A DNA stretch of 64,000 nucleotides, taken from positions 1,426,001 through 1,490,000 of the forward strand of contig OZ037869.1 of assembly GCA_964035575.1 (NCBI GenBank). Direction: 5' to 3'. Within the stretch, counting starts at the first letter, position 1. The number at the start of each line of letters is the position of its first letter. Under the pieces are notes generated by a model. It was not told the DNA's origin. It was given only the letters and a program-made list of their open reading frames with translations, and ran no database searches. Source of the DNA: Rhynchopus sp. YZ270_cl-10 (taxonomy: Eukaryota; Euglenozoa; Diplonemea; Diplonemida; Diplonemidae). Positions 19,559-29,074 of the stretch are shown here, in pieces. The translations under genes were made by a program, and so were the position numbers.

Positions 19559-22500
19559 AAGGCCACGCCCAACCCTCTTTCCCCTTTTTGTGCGTTTATC
19601 CGTGAATCATTCTCACATCCAACAGGCCTCATGTGGCTTTGCACTATTCTTCCTTCTTACTGCACACCTGTTGCCTCCACGTGGCGCACTGTGCAGCAGA
19701 TGGCACAACACAGCAGCACGCACCTCTGTGGCATGATGATCTATCAGCAGTCTCCCTCTTCCGAATGGCTTTGACGAATGCCTGCGACTACGAACCTGGG
19801 ACACGTTGTTGTCCTACTTGCGCTGACCACATGTGCTCTCTGTGTTGTATGTGTACGTTGTGTCGTCTTTGTTTCTTTTCGTTCATGCGTTGCGTGACGT
19901 TATTCACCACAAGATTCACTTCTTCTTTCCATCTCAACACATGTGCTACAACTTCTCACTCACTCCTTCAGGTCTGATCAACACACTTTTACTACACAAA
20001 AAAAAGCAAAAAAATCAGCAAAAATGATGCGCAACACAGCGAAGCTCTGCTGCAGCAAGGTGAGCGGGAATGTGGTGGGTATTGACCTGGGTACGACGAA
20101 CTCGTGCGTGGCTGTGATGGAGGGGACGGCAGCACGTGTGATTGAGAACAGCGAGGGTGCACGCACCACGCCGTCGTACGTGGCGTTCAAGGGAAGCGAG
20201 AAGCTTGTTGGTCTGGCGGCGAAGCGCCAGGCTGTGACAAACCCGCAGAACACGTTCTACGGAATCAAGCGTCTGATTGGGCGCAAGTTCACGGACAAGG
20301 AGACACAGGAGGACCAGAAGCAGGTGCCGTTCAAGATCAGCCGTGCCGGAAACGGTGACGCGTGGGTGCAGGACACGGCCGGGAAGGAGTACTCGCCGAG
20401 CCAGGTCGGGTCGTTCGTGCTGGAGAAGATGCGTGAGACGGCAGAGGCGCACCTGGGAACAACTGTCCCGAACGCAGTGGTGACTGTGCCTGCGTACTTC
20501 AACGACTCGCAGCGTCAGGCGACGAAGGACGCGGGAAGCATCGCAAAGCTGAACATTGTGCGTATCATCAACGAGCCGACGGCAGCGGCACTTGCGTACG
20601 GCATGGACAAGGACGAGGACAAGGTTGTGGCAGTGTACGACCTGGGTGGTGGCACGTTCGATGTGTCGATCCTTGAGGTGAGCGGTGGAGTGTTTGAGGT
20701 GAAGGCGACGAACGGAGACACCTTCCTGGGAGGTGAGGACTTTGACGTAGTCATCACAAAGTACCTGACGGAGAACTTCAAGAAGCAGGAGGGTGTGGAC
20801 CTGACGAAGGACAAGATGGCGCTGCAGCGTGTGCGTGAGCAGGCGGAGAAGGCGAAGATGGAGCTGTCGTCTGCGATGGAGACGGAGATCAACCTGCCGT
20901 ACATCTCTGCGAACGAGTCTGGCCCGCTCCACATGCAGGAGAAGCTGACACGTTCGAAGCTTGAGGGTCTTGTGGGTGACCTTGTGCAGCGCACTGTGAA
21001 GCCGTGCGAGGTGTGCCTGAAGGACAGTGGGCTGAAGACGAGCGAGATTGAGGAGGTGATCCTTGTGGGAGGAATGTCGCGCATGCCCAAGGTGCAGGAG
21101 GTTGTGCAGAACATCTTCAAGCGTGAGCCCTACAAGGGTGTCAACCCCGACGAGGTTGTGGCGATGGGTGCTGCCATCCAGGGAGGAGTGCTCAAGGGAG
21201 ATGTCGGTGGTCTGCTTCTGCTTGACGTGACGCCGCTGTCGCTGGGTCTTGAGACCCTTGGAGGAGTCTTCACCAGACTCATCCCGAAGAACACCACCAT
21301 CCCGACGAAGAAGAGCCAGGTATGTGCAGTGAGCAATGAGCAACTGCTCGTTAGCAGTTAGCCACTAGCAACTTTGAAACACAACCCCAAAACCCTCGCA
21401 CACAAACAAACCTCACACGCTCTCTCTCTCCCCCTCTCTCTTGACAGGTGTTCTCGACAGCAGCAGACAACCAGACCCAGGTGGGCATCAAGGTGCTTCA
21501 GGGTGAGCGTGAAATGGCTGCCGACAACCAGATGCTGGGCCAGTTCGACCTTGTGGGTGTGCCGCCCGCACCACGTGGAGTGCCGCAGATTGAGGTGACG
21601 TTCGACATTGACGCGAACGGTATCTGCAACGTGAGCGCAAAGGACAAGGCGACCGGGAAGGAGCAGACTGTGCGCATCCAGTCGAGCGGCGGTCTGAACA
21701 AGGACGAGATTGAGCGCATGATCCGTGAGGCGGAGACCCACCAGGAGGCGGACAAGGAGCGCCGTGAGGCTGTGGAGCTGAAGAACACTGCGGACACACA
21801 GGTGATCCAGGCGGAGAAGGCGCTTGAGGACTGGAAGCACCTGTCTGAGGAGGAGAAGCAGGCTGTGAAGGAGGCTGTGCAGGAGTGCCGTGACGCCATG
21901 GCGAACGAGTCCTCGACGAAGGACCAGCTGCAGGAGGCGACGGACAAGCTGCAGAAGGCTGTCATGGAGGCGGGGAAGAAGGACTACGAGGCGGCAGCAG
22001 CAGCAAACTCGTCTGGGTCTGAGAACACCGAGGAGGTCAAGGCCGAGGAGAAGACCGAGGACAAGACTGAGGAGGAGAAGAAGGACAAGAAGGAGTGAGT
22101 CTGAGTCTGATGCTGTTTGTGTGTGGTGCTTTCCGTCCCCAAAAGCGGCACATGTGCCATTGGTGACGATCCCTTGCCTTCCTGCCTCTGCGTGAGGTCA
22201 GGTTTTTTGTCTGTTTGTACTAATGTACTGTTTTAATTGTTGAGTGGCTGTTTCGTAGTTTTGTGGTTTTGTGGTTTTCATTTGCAATTTGGATTCAGAT
22301 TTACATAGTTTTGCTGAAGTGTTTACATCACCGTCCTCTTTGGAAACGTGTGTGAGCGCAGTCGAGCATTCGCATGTTGATGCATCGTTTGCTGCTGCAC
22401 GTGCACACCTTTGTGGTTTTTATGCTAGTTCTTTTGATTTTCGTTTTGTTTTTGGGCCGTTCTTTTTCCTCTTTGAAGATACGTGTGTGCACGAGAGACA

Positions 22501-22786
22501 CATTCATCTTGCAAGGTTTTTCGTTTTCACTCCGGGGTTCGACAACCCACTGGAGCGTGCCAGTGCCTGCGTCCCAGAGGTCCTAGCACTATCAACTTTA
22601 ATTTTTTTCTTCTTTTTGTCTGTCTTTTCATCAGATGGCATTCCTTGTATTGCAGGCTGCCAGGTCACTTCTCTAGCTTCAAGTCACGTAACACCCCACA
22701 GTCCTCCACCCCTGTGTTTACTTTTCTCTTGTCTTACATGCACCCTCAATACACATGCTGCAAGGTACGTCCTGGAACAGGCACAC
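19559..22786 (+). repeat. Segmental duplication containing HSP70 copy 2
   Basis: Counterpart of 8655-11890, beginning inside the shared upstream module at CCACGCCCAACCCTCTTTCC. It differs from copy 1 by a 7-base deletion in the intron and a few small changes in the 3' flank (for example loss of some GT repeats after the stop). Confidence 0.9.
20024..22098 (+). CDS. mtHSP70: Mitochondrial Hsp70 chaperone, copy 2
   Basis: Exons 20024-21319 and 21448-22098; the phase-0 intron of 128 bp is 7 bases shorter than in copy 1 through loss of one AGCAGTG-like unit. It encodes the same 648-residue protein as copy 1, with presequence, [27 protein letters not shown] and the acidic tail. The upstream region down to about 19559 matches copy 1, including the CTCACTCCTTCAG acceptor-like site (19971). 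The identity over flanks as well as exons makes this a recent segmental duplicate. Dosage is the likely benefit of multiple copies. Confidence 0.97.
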
Positions 22787-22893
22787 CACCTCCCATCCCA
22801 CTACAGCAAACGCACTGCCACAGAACCCTCTCTCTCTCTCTCTCTCCCCTTGCCCCCCTTGCCCCCCTTGCCCCCTACACGCTCTCTGCAAAG

Positions 22894-23913
22894 ATGACTC
22901 ACTGCACAGCCAACCCCTCTCTGCACGAGCCAACGAGTTGTCTGTGTTGTGTGATCTACGACATGTGCCAGAAGAACGTGTCGTGTCCCAGTATGGTGCC
23001 GCCTGTCCATGCGCATCTGCTTGACGCAGTCGAGAACATCTTTGCTACTGCGGCCGATTCCCAGAACAAGCCGTTCCTGAGCACAGCCGAGCAACAGCAC
23101 GCACGCAAGAAGTTGTCGGAGTGGTTGAGCCCTCTGCAGGGCGAGAAGATCCGTGCAGCTGCAGTTTCTGTGTTGCGCGAGTTGATGTCAAATGCGGCAT
23201 TCCACGGCCTGGTGACGTTGTTGTTGAAGCAGGCAGAGACGGCGATGGAGAAGGTTGTGCGTGGCTTTACCGAACAGATGAGGAAGGACCCGGGCTATAC
23301 GGAACACTTCCCGAATGACACGAAGCGGGACGTCGTTGCCTACATTGCTGACAAACAGGATCTGCCTGTGTGTGCTGATGTGGGCTACCTCAGCTGTGAA
23401 CGTGTCAGTGACGACGTGGTGAAGAGGTTCAACACTATTGTGAAGGGGGGGAAGAAGAAGAATGCGACCGAAGGTGACGAACTGCAGAACATGGCGTGGA
23501 GTCTGTGCTCTGCCCTGGAGAACGGAGTGAAGAACTGCGGGAAAGTCGAGGTCTTGCAGTGCTCGTGCACTGGCAGCGATGCGACCTACATGGTAGTCGA
23601 CGGCAAGCATGTGCCTCACAGCGTATGGGTCTGGCGTACTTTAAGCAACATGACAATTCCCCCCGCACACGTTATCAAAGTGGCAGGCGGAACAGGCCCG
23701 CGTACCGATGACCTACTCCGACGCGGACAGAAGCGAGACAATGCCACCATCGTCAACTGTTGCGCGGAGGAGGGAAGCTTCTTCCGCACATCCGAAGACC
23801 GCTACGTGTCTGGGGGATGGGTGCTGGCTGCTCGTGGTGAGAAGAAGGAGGCGGTGCCCAACAGCAACAGCAGCAGCTCGATCAGAGTGCGTGGGCACAG
23901 ATCCACTGAGTAG
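22894..23913 (+). CDS. Uncharacterised protein, orphan family member 1
   Basis: 339 aa from the ATG at 22894, which follows a CT-rich tract (22826-22890) ending GCAAAG. I do not recognise the family. The N terminus is Cys-rich (TSCLCCVIYDMCQKNVSC, about 15-32), the middle is predicted helical, and a C-terminal region of about 90 residues reads TYMVVDGKHVPHSVWVW...VAGGTGP...YVSGGWVLAARG. The same arrangement recurs in the gene at 25295: Cys-rich start, helical middle, then TYLLVNGDHYRPRDWVWWTG...VTSGSGP...YVSGRSVLVRE. The two are therefore diverged paralogues. There is no signal peptide or membrane segment. The C-terminal domain is predicted to be mostly beta and could be a binding module. Base composition is like the neighbouring genes. 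Confidence 0.8.
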   Translation: MTHCTANPSLHEPTSCLCCVIYDMCQKNVSCPSMVPPVHAHLLDAVENIFATAADSQNKPFLSTAEQQHARKKLSEWLSPLQGEKIRAAAVSVLRELMSNAAFHGLVTLLLKQAETAMEKVVRGFTEQMRKDPGYTEHFPNDTKRDVVAYIADKQDLPVCADVGYLSCERVSDDVVKRFNTIVKGGKKKNATEGDELQNMAWSLCSALENGVKNCGKVEVLQCSCTGSDATYMVVDGKHVPHSVWVWRTLSNMTIPPAHVIKVAGGTGPRTDDLLRRGQKRDNATIVNCCAEEGSFFRTSEDRYVSGGWVLAARGEKKEAVPNSNSSSSIRVRGHRSTE

Positions 23914-25294
23914 AAAAGGCACATAAAACCGAAAGTGAGGCCATCAGAGGATGTTTGTGCCATTGTGCTGAGTAGCAGAGGTGCCGTAACGGACAAAGTT
24001 CCTGGCAGAGATAGGTCTGAACAAACAAAGACTACCGACAATATAAATGAAGTCAACAAAAACAAAACAAAACAAAACAAATACAACAAAAGAGCTGTCA
24101 GCCCAGGGCCGAAAGGATCTGCCATAGCCTGGGGAGGTGTGCAGGCTGTATTTCCAAACAAGGGCAGTCTCCAGACTGCAACTTTGGTCCAGGCAGGGTA
24201 GTCCGCACATAGGTACTTAGGTGACTGTCGAGACAAGAAAATATATTAAAAAAGGACAAAAAAATACTGGTGGGTGGGGCAGGGTGGGTGGGTGGGGAGA
24301 ACTTTCGTTAGTTAAGTTACGTTACGTATGTTTGTTTTTTTTTGAAGGTTTCTGTGTGTCCTCAATGAGTTTAACACTTCTTTGCCCGTACACACGCGGA
24401 AGACTTTTCTTTTCTTTCTTTTTCCAGCACTACCAGAATCATGATGAGTTGCTTGCTTGCTTGCAACTTACAACATGCCTTATTGTTCTGGTAAAGGTGC
24501 GCATTTCTTGTTCCCATGTGTCTATTTTCCTTTTTCTTTTTTTTTTTCGAGACTTTTTTTCTGTTTCATAATGTTTTTTTTTTACCCTTTACGGACCGCA
24601 AGACACTTGAGTGGCCCACTGAATGGTGTCCTCCATCTAGTTAGGTTCAACCCATTTTTTTGAAAAACATTGTGCTTTCATCTGTGGCTGACATCGTACG
24701 TGGGTCAGGCGGAGGTGACTGCATCGACAACTAACTTATGTTTCCCAACTGAGATGCGTTTATCACGTTTCAACTACTCTTTTTCCTGATCTCGTGGAAG
24801 ACGCTTGGCTGAGTTGTGGCATCTTCATCAGAAGCATGTCTCATCTCATAACCTGTCACCACGGTATCTGGGTGCTAGAGTAATGATAATGACAATACAA
24901 CAAACAAAAGCCACGCCCCACCCTCTTTCCCCCTTTTGTGCGTTTATCCGTGAATCATTCTCACATCCAACAGGCCTCATGTGGCTTTGCACTATTCTTC
25001 CTTCTCACTGCACACCTGCTGCCTCCACGTGGCGCACTGTGCAGCAGATGGCACAACACAGCAGCACGCACCTCTGTGGCATGATGATCTATCAGCAGTC
25101 TCCCTCTTCCTTATATTTCGTTTTGTGTCTTCAGGTAAATCCTATCTCCGACGTCCCCTACTTTTTACCTTTTCCCCGATAACATAGTTGTCGTTCACCT
25201 TTGTCCCTTTTTGCAGAAGTGTTACTTCCACCCTTCTCCCCCACCCCATTAGCACACCAGAACGACGCAACACACCTACTACACTCACGAAACC
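23914..25294. repeat. Intergenic with composite repeat copy E
   Basis: From about 24300 the sequence follows the composite unit: 5' module 24310-24560 and upstream module 24770-25090, with the middle largely replaced. A reversed fragment of the unit's GGACTACCCTGCCTGG block lies at 24189-24206. The unit's end is joined to a new tail with a classic tract CCTTTGTCCCTTTTTGCAG ending at 25216, 79 bases before the next ATG. No gene in this interval. Confidence 0.7.
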
Positions 25295-26365
25295 ATGAAC
25301 CAATCCTGTGCAACGGAGACACACAAGGCCGCAGAGCAGACACGTAACCACGGCGACACAGCGCCCTGCGACTGTGGGCGTGGCGCTGCCGGGACGTGTG
25401 GGTGGTGGAGCTGCAGTAGTGCAGACCTATGGGCAGAGGAATGCGATCCGTTCACAAAGGGGCACATGCGTGCTGCCGCACTGAAGGAACAGTTCCATTC
25501 GTTCCCACCCAAGGGACATGTCAGCGACGAACAACGGGCGTACGTGGATAAGCATCACAACCTGGAAGCGCTCGCCGTATCCTTCGCAGCTGCGGTGCAG
25601 GAGACCGCCAGAGACTTAAAGGCTATCCTCCGCGAGGCGGAGGACTCCATGGAACAGAGGTGGACTGAGCTTAAGGCATGGGGGCGGTCCCAAGCAGAGT
25701 GGAAGCACGCCTCCTCTCCCGGTGATGCTGTGGATGGCTGCCTGTGTCTGGCTGAGTTTATCTTCGACAGGTACCATGTGCCTGTGTTCGGGTCGGTGCG
25801 CCGCATTGGTGTGGAGGAGGTGTACGGGGAAGTGTCGAAACAGCTGGAGGAGCTGGCGCAAACAATCCTGGGGCTGGAGACGGATGAGCTATGTGCGCAG
25901 AGACTGCACGAATGCCACTCGCAGACACGACATGCGTTGGACCATGCGGTGAAGCGTGTTGGCAAGCTGCTTGTCGCCCAGTGCTCGAGCGGTGGCAAGG
26001 TGGACGGGGGAACGTACCTGCTTGTGAATGGAGACCATTACCGCCCCCGCGACTGGGTGTGGTGGACGGGCAAGCTGCAGGGAGACAGGTGTGCAGGAGA
26101 CTATGTGTTTGTGACAAGCGGGAGCGGGCCATGGGACAAGGCGCTGCTGAAGTACAAGACAGGGGTCACGGTGACGGAGACCCGCCCTGCAGACGGTGTG
26201 CATTTCTACACCGGGGCCTGCTACGTCTCAGGGCGGTCTGTATTGGTGCGTGAGGACAGCTCTGATGTTGTTCCCCTGCGGAAGATACCGAAGGAAGAGA
26301 AGAAGAAGAACAGCCCTGTCGTAGCGGCGGTCGTTCCTTCCAGTGGTAAAAAGGACAATCAGTGA
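25295..26365 (+). CDS. Uncharacterised protein, orphan family member 2
   Basis: 356 aa, no intron, family not recognised. The N-terminal 50 residues are Cys/Trp-rich (CDCGRGAAGTCGWWSCSS, then EECDPFTKGHM), which might bind a metal. Residues about 70-210 are helical, with heptad-like stretches. Residues about 235-320 carry the domain shared with the 22894 protein (GGTYLLVNGDHYRPRDWVW, SGSGPWDK, YVSGRSVLVRE). The tail is basic, Lys/Ser-rich. Its upstream region is copy E of the module that also precedes HSP70-1 and HSP70-2. The two family members sit 1.4 kb apart, probably from an old tandem duplication. No catalytic motif is evident. Confidence 0.8.
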   Translation: MNQSCATETHKAAEQTRNHGDTAPCDCGRGAAGTCGWWSCSSADLWAEECDPFTKGHMRAAALKEQFHSFPPKGHVSDEQRAYVDKHHNLEALAVSFAAAVQETARDLKAILREAEDSMEQRWTELKAWGRSQAEWKHASSPGDAVDGCLCLAEFIFDRYHVPVFGSVRRIGVEEVYGEVSKQLEELAQTILGLETDELCAQRLHECHSQTRHALDHAVKRVGKLLVAQCSSGGKVDGGTYLLVNGDHYRPRDWVWWTGKLQGDRCAGDYVFVTSGSGPWDKALLKYKTGVTVTETRPADGVHFYTGACYVSGRSVLVREDSSDVVPLRKIPKEEKKKNSPVVAAVVPSSGKKDNQ

Positions 26366-27450
26366 GTGTGGTTGGTTAGTGAATCAACAAGAGAGAGGTG
26401 TTGGGGGAGGGTGGGGTTATTTACGTTATGTTCAGTGTTTTGTTGTGCTGTGAACTCTTGTATTGTTTTTCAGTCACTTTTGCCAGAAGTCACGTTATCT
26501 TTTACAGCACGACAACAAACAGTGGGGTAAAAACTAAGGTGGATTTTGGAATATCAAAACTCTAAGGAGGGGTTTTACCCCACCGATGTTTGTTGTCTTA
26601 CTGTAGATGTGTGCTAATGAGGCTATCATCCTTCAAGTGTACTTTACTTCTGAAGCAAAGCATGTGACGCATCTGTTATCCGTTTTGTCATGTCACAGGG
26701 TGTACCCACAGCACAAGGTTCGTCTTGGATACCGAGTAACGTGATCCCTCCCCACGTCTGGAGCCTCACTGCACTCGGTTTGCAGACGACTACGTGCAAC
26801 GTTTGTACTCCTTTTACTTTTTTGAAGACGTGTGAAAGAGACGAGAGACACATCATTCATTTTTCAAAGTGTTCTTAGTGTACACGTCGTATTCGGCAAA
26901 ATGCTCGAGCCCCATATGAACGGTCGCGCGTCTGCGTATCCGTCCCCTGGCTTGTTTCCCTCTCTTTTGTGCTCCGCGATGCTTTCTGTATTTCTGGCAA
27001 ACACATACTGTAAATATGATAATTTACTGTATGAAGTCAACACAAAAAGTGGAAGCATTTTCCCTTTCCCCGTTTTGTAGTCTTTTGAGCAACAAAAGCA
27101 ACGCGTAATGAGTCCCTCGCATCTGGCTTGGGGGTTCTCAAATTCACTTTTTGTTTGTTTGTGAATTTTTCAAGAGGAAAGAGGTGGTCTGGTGCACAAC
27201 TCCAACGTTATTTCAAAGAAAGTATCTTAAATATGTGGCTGTTTAGTTTTGTCTTTTACAACTTGTCTATTTTGCTGCATTGTGAGTCTTCCTTGGCCTG
27301 CATCTCCCCCGACCTTGTACCGCTTTATTGTTCCTTCCTTTGTTAGAGCATAGCTGCGCTAGCCTGACTCGTCTCTTGCTTCTCTTTGGTGTATTTGTAT
27401 CGCTCTGTTTACAATGCCACTCCACTCCACTGCAGGATTAGTTATTTTCC
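26366..27450. repeat. Intergenic with composite repeat copy F (core only)
   Basis: Positions 26692-27175 match the core of the composite unit (as at 1538-2010), including a variant hairpin at 26821-26868. The 5' and upstream modules are absent. The rest is unique T-rich sequence. The last 30 bases, CACTCCACTCCACTGCAG (AG at 27435), form an acceptor-like site 16 bases before the next ATG. Confidence 0.7.
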
Positions 27451-28920
27451 ATGTCTCTTTACACCTTTGCGGACCCTGTGCATGATGCGGTGGGGGCGCA
27501 GCATTGTGTTAACCAGTGCAACGCAGAGAACGTGTCGGCAGCAGCGATGGCACGTGCCGAGACGTGTGCGAACAGTGCGTCGCTTGCGTTGGTGGCTGCG
27601 GAGTCTTCTCGTGTTGAGGCTGCGCTGCAGGCACAGCGTGCCACCCTGCAGGCACGTGCTGCTGCCGAAGCGGAGATGCTGTCCACGTCTGCTGCTGCCG
27701 AGCACGACGCTTCCGTCCTGGCCACGTCGCATGCCGCCCAAGAGGTGGGCGAGGCAAAGTCCCAGCACACCTCTGCGCAGGCACAGACGCAGGTCGCAGA
27801 CGCTGCCCTGGGTGCGGCCAAGGTGGCCGCCGAGATTGCCGCCCACAATGCGCAAGTGAAGGAGGGTGTTGCTGCTGCTGCGTCTGCAAAGGCGGCTGCG
27901 CTAGAGGCAGAGCGGTCTGCACAGGCACTGGAGGTGACGACACACGAGGCACGTCTTGTGGCGGCGCAGGAGCAGGCACGCCTGGCAGAGGACACGATGC
28001 AGGACGCAGAGCGCCAGGCAGACGCGGCTGCCGCTGCACTCGACATGGCCAACGCTGCTGCCGTCGAGGCTGAGGCAGTGGCACGAGAGGCTGACAGGAA
28101 GCGTGCAGAAGCTGCAGCAGTGCTTGCCGCGTCCGCTGCGACAGCACGCGGTGCTGTGTCCACCGAGCGCGACGCGTTTGTTGTCATGGCCGAGAGGGAC
28201 CGTGAACACGACTCCGCCACTATCGCGTCCACCGCCATGAAGGCAGAGGCGACACAGCTCCACGCAGTCGCCGTCTCTTGTGCAGAGCAGCACCGCTTCG
28301 CAGTGTCTGCAAACTCCGCTGCCCACGTCCGTGCCCAGAGTGAAGATGTTGCGGCCAGCGACGCAAAGATGCGTCTTGCTGCGTCCGAGTCTGCCGCACG
28401 TCTTGCTGCCTCAGAGGTCACTGCTGCACGGGTGACCGCAGCGAGTGCAAGCAACACACTCACACAGCGTCTGACGGAGGAGGAGCTTGCGAGAACTCAT
28501 GTGGCGGAGGCGATGGGCTCGCTGCAGCGTGTGGGGCGCGACCTTGTGCACAGTGAGGGTGTTGCGCTGCGTGCCTCAAGCAGAGAGGCTGTCGTGCGTG
28601 ACGAGAAGAACCTGGCTGTCGTGCACGCTTCTGTGGAGCGCCAACGCCACAGTGCCGAGCAGGCGGCCCTCGCAAGCAAGCGTGCCAACGAGAACCACAG
28701 CGTCGCCTCCGCCAACACGGCCAACGCCTCTGCCAGGTCCGCCAGCCTACACGCCCTTGCTGCACACGGCGCAGCTCAGCAGACCACCACCGCACGCGCC
28801 CTCTATGAAGCAAGCCCACGCCGCCTCGCATACATCCAAGCCCTCTCACCACGTGCACGCGACGTCGTCCTCGCAGATTACAGCTCCCCCGTGAGGGCCA
28901 GCATGCTTGCACAATTCTGA
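27451..28920 (+). CDS. Alanine-rich coiled-coil protein, function unknown
   Basis: 489 aa, no intron. From residue 15 to about 450 the chain is almost wholly helix-forming, with Ala about a third of residues, Glu/Gln/Arg/Ser abundant and almost no Pro or Gly. This gives one long coiled coil or extended helix. The last 40 residues (SPRRLAYIQALSPRARDVVL...) contain the only prolines of note and look like a separate cap. Cys occurs mainly near the N terminus. No family is recognised. A cytoskeletal or flagellar structural role is possible but is inference from shape alone. The gene ends only 154 bases before HSP70-3. Confidence 0.8.
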   Translation: MSLYTFADPVHDAVGAQHCVNQCNAENVSAAAMARAETCANSASLALVAAESSRVEAALQAQRATLQARAAAEAEMLSTSAAAEHDASVLATSHAAQEVGEAKSQHTSAQAQTQVADAALGAAKVAAEIAAHNAQVKEGVAAAASAKAAALEAERSAQALEVTTHEARLVAAQEQARLAEDTMQDAERQADAAAAALDMANAAAVEAEAVAREADRKRAEAAAVLAASAATARGAVSTERDAFVVMAERDREHDSATIASTAMKAEATQLHAVAVSCAEQHRFAVSANSAAHVRAQSEDVAASDAKMRLAASESAARLAASEVTAARVTAASASNTLTQRLTEEELARTHVAEAMGSLQRVGRDLVHSEGVALRASSREAVVRDEKNLAVVHASVERQRHSAEQAALASKRANENHSVASANTANASARSASLHALAAHGAAQQTTTARALYEASPRRLAYIQALSPRARDVVLADYSSPVRASMLAQF

Positions 28921-29074
28921 GTTTTTTATGTATTTTGTAGCACCCTTTCCTTGTACGTAGTAGTTTGTAAACTTGTAGTGTGAAGTACTTCTTTTTCTCT
29001 TACGTTCCTATAAATGTACACAACCACAAACCACCCCACAGTTATCAATTTCATAAAACACAACAAACCATAAA

